From Gaetbulibacter_A sp043876815 (GTDB lineage: Bacteria; Bacteroidota; Bacteroidia; Flavobacteriales; Flavobacteriaceae), in the NCBI RefSeq assembly GCF_043876815.1, contig NZ_JBAWKA010000003.1, forward strand, positions 387,985-451,984: 64,000 nt of DNA. Reading direction: 5' to 3'. Under the pieces are notes generated by a model that saw nothing but the letters and a program-made list of their open reading frames with translations, was not told where the DNA came from and ran no database searches. Shown one piece after another: positions 44,152 through 52,204 of the stretch. The translations under genes and the position numbers were made by a program. The first letter of the stretch is position 1. Each line of letters starts with the position of its first letter.

Positions 44152-44535
44152 TTATTTTTTAGAGGCTTCAGGGTTATAACTCACAAAAAAGTTGATCCAA
44201 ATAGTGCGGGAAAGTCTAAGAATTATTGGCATAAAAACGATTAAGGTGCCGATTATGGAAATGAAAATCATATCGATCCCTGCATTGAAAACAAAATACG
44301 AAATAACAAAGGCAGCAACGGCAAAGGCAATCCCAACAGCATAACTTACGTACATGGCGCCGTAAAAAAAGGAGGGTTCCATTTTGTATTTTAAACCACA
44401 ATGTCTGCAGGTGTCGTGCATACTTAGGGCTTGCGAAAGAATGTAGGGATTCTTATTTTTAAACATAGATTCTTCCTGACATCTTGGGCAAGTTGCGGTT
44501 AAAATACTATATAGCTTTGTACCTTTCGTAAACAT
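44152..44535 (-). CDS. DUF983 family membrane protein
   Basis: The start MFTKGTKLYSILTATCPRC is preferred to one 16 codons upstream. The 127-residue product has two CxxC knuckles (CPRC at about 16-19 and CRHC near 43) that could bind zinc, then GLKYKMEPSFFYGAMYVSYA and two membrane spans (about 65-83 and 90-110). This is the DUF983 pattern; function unknown. Divergent from the ABC-F gene. Confidence 0.88.
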   Translation of the reverse strand: MFTKGTKLYSILTATCPRCQEESMFKNKNPYILSQALSMHDTCRHCGLKYKMEPSFFYGAMYVSYAVGIAFAVAAFVISYFVFNAGIDMIFISIIGTLIVFMPIILRLSRTIWINFFVSYNPEASKK

Positions 44536-44620
44536 AATAATTGTGTATTTTTGCAATCGCAAATCTGGCGTAAAAGTAATCATTTACTCCCGCAGCAAAA
44601 GCAATTAAAGTTACATTTCT

Positions 44621-46534
44621 ATGATGAATATTCATAATTTATCGATTTCCTTTCAAGGCGAATACCTTTTTGAAGATATCACTTTTAAATTAGGTCAGGG
44701 CGATCGTGTTGGTCTTATTGGGAAAAATGGTGCCGGAAAATCAACGCTGCTAAAGATTCTTTCCCGTGAATTGGAGCCTGATTCCGGACAGATAGCTACG
44801 GATAAAGAACTTAAAATTGGGTTTTTAAAACAGGATATTGATTTTGATTATGGTCGCACCGTCCTTGAAGAATCCTACGAAGCCTTTACGGAAATAAAAG
44901 CTATTGAAGCTAAAATGGATTCGGTAAATACCGAAATGGCAGAACGTACTGACTATGAAAGTGAAGGCTACCATCAATTGATGGTCGATATTAATGAACT
45001 GCAACATCAATACGAAATTCTAGGGGGCTACAATTATCAGGGTGATACTGAAAAAATATTACAAGGATTAGGGTTTACCCGTGCTGATTTTGATAAACTT
45101 ACGGATACATTTTCCGGGGGCTGGCGAATGCGTATTGAACTTGCTAAACTGCTGCTCCAAAACAATGATATCCTATTATTGGATGAGCCTACGAACCATT
45201 TGGATATCGAGTCGATCATTTGGTTGGAAGGCTTTTTAAAGCAATATTCTGGAGCTGTGGTTATTGTTTCACACGATAAAATGTTCTTAGATCAGGTAAC
45301 GAATCGTACCATTGAAATTTCATTGGGAAGGATTTATGATTATCCAAAACCTTACACGGAATATTTGGTATTGCGCGACGAGCTTAGAGAGCAACAGTTG
45401 GCTTCTCAAAAAAATCAACAAAAACAAATTGAGCAAACCGAAAAACTGATAGAGAAATTTCGGGCGAAAGCCTCGAAGGCTACGATGGCCCAGTCACTTA
45501 TCAAAAAGCTTGATCGCATGGATATTATTGAGGTTGATGAGGATGATAATAGTGTGATGACCTTGAATTTTCCTATTTCTGTAACTCCCGGAAAGGTGGT
45601 TATTGAAGCGGTTGATGTCTCCAAAAATTATGGCGATAAGCAAGTTCTTAGACACGTAGATTTACTTCTGGAACGTGACAGTAAGACGGCCTTTGTAGGC
45701 CAGAATGGTCAGGGTAAATCTACCTTGGCAAAGATTATTGTAGGTGATATTAAATATGAGGGGTATTTAAAATTGGGACATAATGTTCAGATAGGATATT
45801 TTGCTCAAAATCAGGCAGAATACTTGGATGGTAACAAAACTGTTCTGGATACCATGATAGATGCTGCGAACGAAACAAATAGAACGAAAGTTCGGGATAT
45901 TTTAGGATCGTTTTTGTTTCGAGGGGATGAGGTTGAAAAGTATGTAAAAGTACTGTCTGGAGGAGAACGAAACCGTTTGGCACTGGCGAAATTAATGCTG
46001 CAGCCTTTTAATGTTTTGGTAATGGATGAGCCTACCAACCACCTGGATATAAAATCTAAGAATGTATTAAAGGATGCTTTGAAACGCTTTGGAGGCACCT
46101 TGATTTTAGTATCCCACGACCGTGATTTTCTTCAAGGACTAACAAATAAGGTTTACGAGTTCAAAGATCATAAGATCAAGGAATATTTAGGTGATATTGA
46201 TTATTATTTGGAAGCGCGATCCGTGGCCAATTTGCGAGAGGTGGAGAAAAGAACTGTTGAAAAACAGGAAAAAGCTAAGCCAAAACAGCAGCAATCTTAC
46301 GAAACTCAAAAAAAATTGAAATCGCTCAACAATCGCTTAAGTAATATAGAGTCTAAAATCCAAGAATTGGAATCCGATATTAAAGCCATTGATGTATCCT
46401 TAGAAATTAACTATGAGGAAGTTACCTCGAAACCTGATTTTTTTGATACGTATCAGAATAAAAAAACCAAACTTAAACAATTAATGGACCAGTGGGAAGC
46501 TGTTCATATGGAAATTGAACAGTTCACCGAGTAG
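44621..46534 (+). CDS. ABC-F family ATP-binding cassette protein
   Basis: A 637-residue soluble protein with two ATPase domains and no membrane spans. Domain 1: Walker A GKNGAGKST near 37, signature FSGGWRMR, Walker B ILLLDEPTNHLD. Domain 2: GQNGQGKST near 365, LSGGERNRLALAKL, VLVMDEPTNHLD. The linker between them is the ABC-F interaction motif region (about 240-300), and a C-terminal coiled coil follows (about 555-635). ABC-F proteins bind the ribosome's tRNA exit site and relieve stalling; the exact subfamily (Uup-like by the coiled coil) is uncertain. Confidence 0.93.
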   Translation: MMNIHNLSISFQGEYLFEDITFKLGQGDRVGLIGKNGAGKSTLLKILSRELEPDSGQIATDKELKIGFLKQDIDFDYGRTVLEESYEAFTEIKAIEAKMDSVNTEMAERTDYESEGYHQLMVDINELQHQYEILGGYNYQGDTEKILQGLGFTRADFDKLTDTFSGGWRMRIELAKLLLQNNDILLLDEPTNHLDIESIIWLEGFLKQYSGAVVIVSHDKMFLDQVTNRTIEISLGRIYDYPKPYTEYLVLRDELREQQLASQKNQQKQIEQTEKLIEKFRAKASKATMAQSLIKKLDRMDIIEVDEDDNSVMTLNFPISVTPGKVVIEAVDVSKNYGDKQVLRHVDLLLERDSKTAFVGQNGQGKSTLAKIIVGDIKYEGYLKLGHNVQIGYFAQNQAEYLDGNKTVLDTMIDAANETNRTKVRDILGSFLFRGDEVEKYVKVLSGGERNRLALAKLMLQPFNVLVMDEPTNHLDIKSKNVLKDALKRFGGTLILVSHDRDFLQGLTNKVYEFKDHKIKEYLGDIDYYLEARSVANLREVEKRTVEKQEKAKPKQQQSYETQKKLKSLNNRLSNIESKIQELESDIKAIDVSLEINYEEVTSKPDFFDTYQNKKTKLKQLMDQWEAVHMEIEQFTE

Positions 46535-46630
46535 CAAATGTTAAAATTTTATGTCTTTCATCGATAAAAATAGCATTTAATCTGAGTTTGTAATAGATTT
46601 GATATCAGATAACTATAACTATTGACAAAG

Positions 46631-47455
46631 ATGAAAGCCCTTAAATTACTATTTCTTAGCCTACTGGTTTCCAGCTTCACGTTTGCAGAGGTTTCTCCTA
46701 ATGAAAAAGATGCATTAGTAGCCCTATACAATGCTACAAATGGTACGGAATGGAATTCAACATGGAACTTAAACCGTCCTGTAAAGTCCTGGCATGGCGT
46801 TACCTTGGAGAATGACCGTGTTGTGGAAATAAATCTTCAGTTTAATAACTTACAAGGAACATTACCGGCTGAGCTTGGTAATCTAGTTTACTTAAGGAAA
46901 ATCAATTTAGGTTTCAATAAATTACAAGGAACAATTCCTAACTCCATTAAAAATCTTCAAAACCTTAAAAGTTTAGAGTTGTTCATGAACCGATTTGAAG
47001 GCGCTATTCCTTCAGAATTAGGTGAATTGAAACAGTTGGAAATTTTAAAATTATATAGTAATAAGTTTACAGGAGAATTTCCTCAGGCCTTATTAGGCTT
47101 AACGAACTTAAGAGAATTATTACTCGGTAGTAATTATTTAAATGGAAGTATTCCCAAAGATATTAACAGACTTTCTAAGCTTGAGAAATTGAGTTTAATG
47201 GATAATAACTTTACCGGTCAAATCCCATATGAAATTTCGGATTTATCAAATTTGCAAGAGTTGATTTTATCAACCAACAGATTAACCGGAAATGTGCCTT
47301 TGGCTTTAACTAACTTGCCGAGATTAAGCACATTAATGGTAGGAGACAATCTATTAAATCAGGATCCTACAAGTGTTGCTAATGGCGACCAAACTGGATT
47401 TGTAGAATTACAATTTCAGGCATCTACAGCTACGATGGACATTGAAAAAGAGTAG
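46631..47455 (+). CDS. Secreted leucine-rich repeat protein
   Basis: Start MKALKLLFLSLLVSSFTFAE gives a clean signal peptide; a TTG three codons upstream is less likely. The 274-residue protein has a cap (DALVALYNATNGTEWNSTWN, VKSWHGVTL) and about eight repeats of the plant-type pattern NxLxGxIPxxLxxLxxLxxL (NNLQGTLPAELGNL, NKLQGTIPNSIKNL, NNFTGQIPYEISDL). Such proteins usually bind surfaces or other proteins outside the cell. No type IX C-terminal sorting domain is visible. TAGATTTG at 46594-46601 could be the -7 element. Confidence 0.92.
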   Translation: MKALKLLFLSLLVSSFTFAEVSPNEKDALVALYNATNGTEWNSTWNLNRPVKSWHGVTLENDRVVEINLQFNNLQGTLPAELGNLVYLRKINLGFNKLQGTIPNSIKNLQNLKSLELFMNRFEGAIPSELGELKQLEILKLYSNKFTGEFPQALLGLTNLRELLLGSNYLNGSIPKDINRLSKLEKLSLMDNNFTGQIPYEISDLSNLQELILSTNRLTGNVPLALTNLPRLSTLMVGDNLLNQDPTSVANGDQTGFVELQFQASTATMDIEKE

Positions 47456-47486
47456 TTGAAAATTTTAGGTTATAAATTTTAGTTTT

Positions 47487-47516
47487 AAAGACAGCTTTTT
47501 GAGCTGTCTTTTTTAT
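47487..47516 (+). terminator. Rho-independent terminator
   Basis: AAAGACAGCT and AGCTGTCTTT form a 10-bp stem with loop TTTTG, followed by T residues. Confidence 0.9.
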
Positions 47517-47526
47517 TTTTAGGGAT

Positions 47527-47709
47527 ATGTTAGAGCACTTTTTTACTTGTCCGTATTGTTGGGAGCAGATCTCTATGTTATTAGATACTTCTGTTAGCCA
47601 ACAATCCTATATAGAGGATTGCGAAGTTTGCTGCAATCCTATTCAAATTCAGGCCCGTTTCGAGGACGGAGAATTAACTGCTTTTGAAGCGGAAAATATA
47701 GAACAATAA
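47527..47709 (+). CDS. CPxCG-type cysteine-rich small protein
   Basis: A 60-residue protein with two paired cysteine motifs, FFTCPYCWEQIS at the start and DCEVCCNPIQIQ near 33, and an acidic tail DGELTAFEAEN. It matches the small CPxCG-related zinc-binding family found in many bacteria. Function unknown. It follows the LRR gene terminator by about ten bases and precedes the tRNA promoter. Confidence 0.85.
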   Translation: MLEHFFTCPYCWEQISMLLDTSVSQQSYIEDCEVCCNPIQIQARFEDGELTAFEAENIEQ

Positions 47710-47726
47710 TTTTTTAATAATTCCTA

Positions 47727-47756
47727 TTGTAGAAACTAAAAAGGATTGTATATTTG
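47727..47756 (+). promoter_or_regulatory. Promoter of the initiator tRNA gene
   Basis: TTG at 47727-47729, a 19-base spacer, and TATATTTG at 47749-47756: a complete Bacteroidota promoter ending 11 bases before the first tRNA base. Confidence 0.85.
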
Positions 47757-47767
47757 CTGTCCAATAT

Positions 47768-47840
<73 letters not shown>

Positions 47841-47850
47841 CTAATCATGG

Positions 47851-47888
47851 AGTCAATCATTTGAAATTCAAATGGTTGACTTTTTTTC
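47851..47888 (+). terminator. Terminator after tRNA-fMet
   Basis: AGTCAATCATTTGA and TCAAATGGTTGACT form a 14-bp stem with one wobble, followed by seven T residues. Confidence 0.9.
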
Positions 47889-48499
47889 TTCCCGAAATAT
47901 TCCCGAATAGTTTACAAGAAGCATTTCTAGTTCAATTTTATTTGCATAGGTTTTTGTGACTTTTCATAAAGTTACATGATTCGTTAATCCCTTTAGTTTT
48001 GAAGATTCTATTATTAATAAAATATCTTTCAGAAAATAGAAAAGCTTATATTAAAGTTTCTACAGATAATTCTAAAACTTCATTTTACTCCTCAGGAATG
48101 TCTGTGGTTTAACGAGTTTAATTTTTTGAGGTGGGCGTATAACGAAATTTTTGAACTCCCCCACCATCTTATACGGGGGTACTTGCTTAATCCTGCTTAT
48201 ATAGTTCAGATAATAGTCGACTCAAAAAATATTGTTTTATATTTTTTTTAATTCAACTATATCGAAGATACTAACATCAAAAGGTTTTGCAATCTTTATT
48301 AGTGATATAATATTTGGAGCATTCTCTCATCTTCAAAAGTCCTTCTATCTGCAAAAGTATTAACTCCACGTTTGTGGTATTTAATAATAATTCTTATCTC
48401 TGTATTTCATATTGATAGTTAATCAGATACGGGAAACCGTAAATCACTTCTACCTATTTATGTTATAATTGAATGCATTAACTAACTAAACTTTTTAAT
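47889..48499. other. Gene-poor stretch downstream of tRNA-fMet
   Basis: No intact gene is seen. The stretch holds TTCCCGAAATATTCCCGAA just after the tRNA terminator (a short direct repeat), a possible integrase remnant, a G/C-rich piece at 48129-48179 able to form a pseudoknot, and an A/T-rich remainder before the next gene. Its composition and decayed look fit the edge of an old insertion at the tRNA gene. Confidence 0.5.
48002..48112 (+). pseudogene. Possible remnant of a phage-type integrase N-terminal (arm-binding) domain
   Basis: A stop-free stretch without start codon encodes KYLSENRKAYIKVSTDNSKT then SFYSSGMSVV before a stop. The pattern (basic strand, short turn, xFxSxGxxV) resembles the arm-binding domain at the start of Bacteroidota phage integrases. 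Its place just downstream of a tRNA gene fits a decayed integrative element. The resemblance is weak and short. Confidence 0.3.
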
Positions 48500-48769
48500 A
48501 TGTTTTTTAAAAACAAAAAAGACCCACTCAAAACATATATAAAGAATGATTTGAATTCTGGTCTTAAAAAGATGATTAGAGATGGATTGATTGAAATTAA
48601 TAGTCCGTTGGCTGCTATGCATATTATGAATTATATAGCGCATATGAAAAAATCCTATTCAGAGATGAGAACACTTTTTCAAATTAAATACTCACTACAA
48701 AGTGGTGAGGTTTCGATGAAAGTATTGGAAGCGGTCTCTGAATTCCAAAAAGAATGGATTGAATCATAA
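48500..48769 (+). CDS. Small protein of unknown function
   Basis: An 89-residue, mostly helical soluble protein beginning MFFKNKKDPLKTYIKNDLNS, with no signal peptide and no motif I recognise. It is the first of three co-directional genes in the island edge, 30 bases before the CFI-box gene, and probably in the same transcript. The start has an A-rich upstream region typical of the genome. Confidence 0.6.
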   Translation: MFFKNKKDPLKTYIKNDLNSGLKKMIRDGLIEINSPLAAMHIMNYIAHMKKSYSEMRTLFQIKYSLQSGEVSMKVLEAVSEFQKEWIES

Positions 48770-48799
48770 ACTAACGTATAACAAAAGTATTAATTTGAC

Positions 48800-49651
48800 A
48801 TGAAGCTATTAAATGATTTAGTTTTAAGAACAAGGACTAAATGCCCTGATTTTGGAGATATATTGTCAGAATTGGGACATATTGATGTTTATGGCACATA
48901 TCGTCCAGTAGCTTATTACGAAGAGGGCATCAAAGAGATTGGTGATATATTTGGTTCTGAACCATATTACAAACAAGGTTACATTACAAATTTAATTACT
49001 CAGGAAAACAGCTTCAATATTCTGTTTATGAAATACAAAGGGGAATATTGTAATGATATAGGAGGGTTATATATTTCAAGGGAAGATATTATAGGATTTG
49101 AAGTATTCGATGCTGATAACCTTGAGGTTATAAAAGACGAGGAAGTTAAAGAACGAATGAATTATATGTGGAAGAAAGGAGGGGGTGTTTTAGGTAGTGT
49201 AACTGGTGGATTAACGAGTAAATTAATTAAGCTGAAAACTGAAAGCATAAAGGGAAATAAGTTTGTACTTTCCTTTTATGACAATCAAAATAAGATTAAT
49301 AATATAAGCCTATATGTAAGAAGCGAATATTTTCAAGAGACATACCTTTTTATAAATACATATTTCAAAAATAAACTGGAGGAAGAAGCTATAAAAGGAG
49401 AAACTGGTTCAAATAGCAGTTGTTTTATTGCAACAGCATGCTATAAAGACTATTATAGTAAGGAGGTTATATTCTTTAGAAACTACAGAGATTCAAGGCT
49501 CTCTAAATCACTTATAGGGAGACTTTTTATTTTTATTTATTATAATATTAGCCCAATTTTATATAAACCAGTTTTCAATAGTCCAAAAACCAGTTTTGTT
49601 TTTAAGAAGGTATTGGACAAATTGCATAAAATACTCAAACAAAACCATTAA
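48800..49651 (+). CDS. CFI-box-CTERM domain-containing protein
   Basis: A 283-residue protein. The C-terminal part from about 212 reads CFIATACYKDYYSKEVIFFR, then NYRDSRLSKSLIGRLFIFIY and YYNISPILYKPVF, the pattern of the CFI-box C-terminal domain (CFIATA.CY..V..LR.FRD..L), a short Cys-containing, amphipathic tail found on many unrelated bacterial proteins. The N-terminal 200 residues are not recognised; there is a Gly-rich stretch (WKKGGGVLGSVTGGLTSKLI) near 130. The tail is thought to localise or modify the protein; function unknown. It ends three bases before the next gene. Confidence 0.75.
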   Translation: MKLLNDLVLRTRTKCPDFGDILSELGHIDVYGTYRPVAYYEEGIKEIGDIFGSEPYYKQGYITNLITQENSFNILFMKYKGEYCNDIGGLYISREDIIGFEVFDADNLEVIKDEEVKERMNYMWKKGGGVLGSVTGGLTSKLIKLKTESIKGNKFVLSFYDNQNKINNISLYVRSEYFQETYLFINTYFKNKLEEEAIKGETGSNSSCFIATACYKDYYSKEVIFFRNYRDSRLSKSLIGRLFIFIYYNISPILYKPVFNSPKTSFVFKKVLDKLHKILKQNH

Positions 49652-49654
49652 AAA

Positions 49655-50470
49655 TTGAATCAATATTTAAAACACAATAATCAACTTCAAAAAGTTTATT
49701 CAGAACTAGGAAAGGAAATCGACATAACTCAAAAAGAAGCCACCAAAGTTCTACATATACATCATGATAAGTTTAGGCTTCACATGAATGAAGGAACTTT
49801 GGACAGCGAAGATTACCTTAAAAGTGAAATGGCCTGGGATAATATAGACCAAAAGCTAAAAACACTTAAGCACATAAAATTGATTCTGCAAAAATACAGA
49901 AACGGTTCTGGAGTTGATGATGAGTCAGAAGCACTGGATGAAGAATTGTTGAACCATTCAAATATAGCGACTCAAAAAGAGCTTCATTTTATTGCTGAAA
50001 TGTTTACAGATTACAGGACTCGATTAGCAATAGAAAATTCCGATGTTGATGAACTCATAAAGCTTAAAATCAAGTCAAAGACCAATTCTCAATTCATTAA
50101 AGAAAAATTCATAAAAGCATGTGAGAATTTAGATGCCTCTGTTTTTGAGCCCCTCATTGATGAGGACGAATTCTTTGAAGATTTAGATAAATATAAGTTC
50201 CTTCAATCTATGAAAGAGCAGTTTGACCATCTAAAGGGAAATGGAATAGAGAAAGTTAAAATGGTAGTTGGAAAATGTGAAATGTGTTTTATAGGAGAAC
50301 AGGTTCATGAATTTTACTCCGTTCCAGGGAATGGACAACCAGCTTTTGCTTATAATATTCAGGAACGAGATGGGATAATAAAAGACATATTTAGATGTAA
50401 CCTAAGCGATAGGTACAGTAAAGCGTCAAGGGATAGTAGAGACCCTAATATTACCTATCTAAACTATTAG
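49655..50470 (+). CDS. Protein of unknown function
   Basis: A 271-residue soluble, charged, helical protein starting with TTG three bases after the CFI-box gene, so co-transcribed and probably coupled. Near the C-terminus a CxxC pair (KCEMCFIGEQVHEFYSVPGN) and later FRCNLSDRYSKASRDSRDPN may bind a metal. I do not recognise a family. Given its place in an accessory island with a CFI-box neighbour, it could belong to a conflict or stress system, but nothing shows this directly. Confidence 0.6.
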   Translation: MNQYLKHNNQLQKVYSELGKEIDITQKEATKVLHIHHDKFRLHMNEGTLDSEDYLKSEMAWDNIDQKLKTLKHIKLILQKYRNGSGVDDESEALDEELLNHSNIATQKELHFIAEMFTDYRTRLAIENSDVDELIKLKIKSKTNSQFIKEKFIKACENLDASVFEPLIDEDEFFEDLDKYKFLQSMKEQFDHLKGNGIEKVKMVVGKCEMCFIGEQVHEFYSVPGNGQPAFAYNIQERDGIIKDIFRCNLSDRYSKASRDSRDPNITYLNY

Positions 50471-50746
50471 TTTATCCATTAAATATTCTTTAATACTGAA
50501 TTATTTTATCGCTATTTAGGAACTGGAGATTAGCGATTTCTCCTCCCTCAAATCTTAATTTATGGCCTCAATGTAAAAATTGAAAATAAACTAAAATTGC
50601 AATACGCATATACATTAGGGTACTTCGAAGGTCAATTTGGGTCAAAAATTGGGGCTTGGATGGGTAGGCTGATTCAACGATGGATGAAAATGTCCTGCCT
50701 ATAAAACACATCCTTTGGCTTTAAGACTTAAAGTATTATTGGTTAA
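50471..50746. other. Intergenic stretch between convergent genes
   Basis: No gene called. A stop-free frame without a start codon runs to the TAA at 50702-50704 and includes QYAYTLGYFEGQFGSKIGAW; it may be the end of a broken gene but matches nothing I know. No clear terminator hairpin with a T run is seen. Confidence 0.3.
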
Positions 50747-51151
50747 TTAATTATTAAAACTCCAGGGTTCAAACCTTAAGGTTTTCATGTAATCTTGTTG
50801 CTTAACAATTAGCATCTTTTCGATTCCTTTATCATCTTTAATTGGTAGAAAAGCGTAGTCATAGCAAAAATAATAAACTCCTTTCTTAAATGGATAGATG
50901 TGCGTAAACAATTCAAATTGATATCCAGATTGAGCAAGTACATCTTTTCTAACAGTACTTTTTCCACTGGGACAAAAATGTGCTAATAAACTTCTGTTTC
51001 CTCTCAAAGCACTATTTATTTTCTGAATCGTAATTTCATGCTGAGGTCTGTTTTTGTTGTGATAAATACTCCTGCACTGAGCATCACAAAACTTTTTATC
51101 GGACCTACCAATAAGTTCCTTATTACACGATAAACAGAATTTCATTTGCAT
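50747..51151 (-). CDS. Zinc-ribbon protein divergent from the recombinase
   Basis: A 134-residue protein with an N-terminal four-cysteine ribbon: FCLSCNKELIGRSDKKFCDA then QCRSIYHNKNRP. The remainder (NRSLLAHFCPSGKSTVRKDV, FELFTHIYPFKKGVYYFCYD) is conserved-looking but not known to me; similar ribbon proteins occur in flavobacterial genomes. Starts at residue 1 or 3 are both possible. It is transcribed away from the recombinase and shares with it an 82-base region holding a palindrome, so it may be the regulator of the recombinase or of itself. Inference from position only. Confidence 0.7.
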   Translation of the reverse strand: MQMKFCLSCNKELIGRSDKKFCDAQCRSIYHNKNRPQHEITIQKINSALRGNRSLLAHFCPSGKSTVRKDVLAQSGYQFELFTHIYPFKKGVYYFCYDYAFLPIKDDKGIEKMLIVKQQDYMKTLRFEPWSFNN

Positions 51152-51166
51152 AGCCCTTATTATTAA

Positions 51167-51190
51167 ACGTTTATATACGTATGTAAATGT
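51167..51190. promoter_or_regulatory. 24-bp imperfect palindrome in the divergent region (candidate operator or binding site)
   Basis: The region centred on TATACGTATG reads the same on both strands at 22 of 24 positions; the two mismatched positions are wobble-type. It lies between the zinc-ribbon gene and the recombinase, 43 bases upstream of the recombinase ATG. It contains ACGTTTAT, which also occurs in the candidate attI site at the other end of the recombinase gene. Confidence 0.5.
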
Positions 51191-51233
51191 TTAAAAATAC
51201 GCTTAAGAAATTTTAAAAGACGAATTTTATCCT

Positions 51234-52151
51234 ATGAAACCTACTTATAACAAATTATCATTACCTAATAACATCGTTAAAAGGCCAGATTACCAATTGG
51301 CATTGGATTTAATGAATCAAAAATTGATTCTTAAGAAGTACAGCGCTAATACTACAAAAACCTATTTACACATGTTTAAACGCTTCTTAGAATACATAAA
51401 CCCATTACCGTTACACCAAGTTAGTAAAGCCCATATAATGCATTATCATAAGGAACTGGTTACAAAACAGGGCGTATCGGCATCCTATCAAAATCAAAGT
51501 ATTAATGCTATAAAGTTTTATATTGAAAAAGTTTTGAATTTACCTAAGGTAACATATGATTTTTGTAGACCACGAAAAGCTAAAGCGCTTCCAAAAGTCC
51601 TATCCATTGAAGAAGTATCCAAAATACTTGATTGCACAAAAAATATTAAACATAAAACTATCCTTTCAGTTATATATGGTTGTGGGTTAAGAATATCAGA
51701 AAGTGTTAATTTAAAAATTGAGGACATTGATTCTTCCAATATGCGGATTTGGGTTAGAAATGCCAAAGGGAATAAAGATAGAATTACCCTTCTTTCTCCA
51801 GGTTTACTTGAACAGCTGCGAGCTTATTATAAACTATATAAACCAAAGCAGTGGTTATTTGAGGGCGTCAATGGTAAACCATATAGTGTTTCAAGTATTA
51901 GGCAGGTTTTTAACCGTTCAAAGAAGAAGGCAGGTATAAACGCACCAGCTACTGTTCATACCTTAAGACATTCATTTGCTACTCATTTGTTGGATGCTGG
52001 CACTAATTTGAGATACATACAAAAATTATTAGGTCACAATAGCTCAAAAACCACTGAGATTTACACACATGTAAGCACAACAAATCTTACAAATATTACA
52101 AGCCCCTTCGAAATGGTAGGAAAAATGACTACATTTGGAAATAGGAAATAA
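51234..52151 (+). CDS. Tyrosine recombinase, integron-integrase-like without the IntI-specific insertion
   Basis: A 305-residue recombinase. The SAM-like core-binding domain covers about 20-105 (KKYSANTTKTYLHMFKRFLE) and the catalytic domain about 118-290. The catalytic set is complete: Arg153 (YGCGLRISE), Lys178 (AKGNKDR), His242 and Arg245 (HTLRHSFATHLL), His268 (LLGHNSSKTT) and Tyr277 (IYTHV). The ending YTHVSTTNLTNITSPFE resembles the IntI ending YTHV..G..GV.SPL. However, between the Lys strand and the His-x-x-Arg box there are only about 35 residues, without the extra helix typical of IntI. It probably recombines the adjacent sites; a XerC/D-like origin is possible. Its stop codon lies within the candidate attI. 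Confidence 0.88.
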   Translation: MKPTYNKLSLPNNIVKRPDYQLALDLMNQKLILKKYSANTTKTYLHMFKRFLEYINPLPLHQVSKAHIMHYHKELVTKQGVSASYQNQSINAIKFYIEKVLNLPKVTYDFCRPRKAKALPKVLSIEEVSKILDCTKNIKHKTILSVIYGCGLRISESVNLKIEDIDSSNMRIWVRNAKGNKDRITLLSPGLLEQLRAYYKLYKPKQWLFEGVNGKPYSVSSIRQVFNRSKKKAGINAPATVHTLRHSFATHLLDAGTNLRYIQKLLGHNSSKTTEIYTHVSTTNLTNITSPFEMVGKMTTFGNRK

Positions 52152-52184
52152 ACGCAATAAAATACGTTTATTAACTAGTTGTAC
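52147..52184 (+). other. Candidate attI site
   Basis: The inverted repeat AATAAACG (52147-52154) and CGTTTATT (52165-52172) is followed by AACTAGTTGTAC, in which AAC and GTT face each other across two bases as in an integron simple site. The GTT at 52178-52180 is the left boundary of the first cassette, since GTTGTACTGC is complementary to the start of that cassette's own terminal site. The site overlaps the recombinase stop codon. Confidence 0.65.
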
Positions 52185-52204
52185 TGCATTTGAAAAAACG
52201 TCCT

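Noticed and set aside
47889..51233. Prophage or conjugative element
   Set aside because: No structural phage, relaxase or conjugation genes are visible in the window; only a recombinase and a weak integrase remnant.
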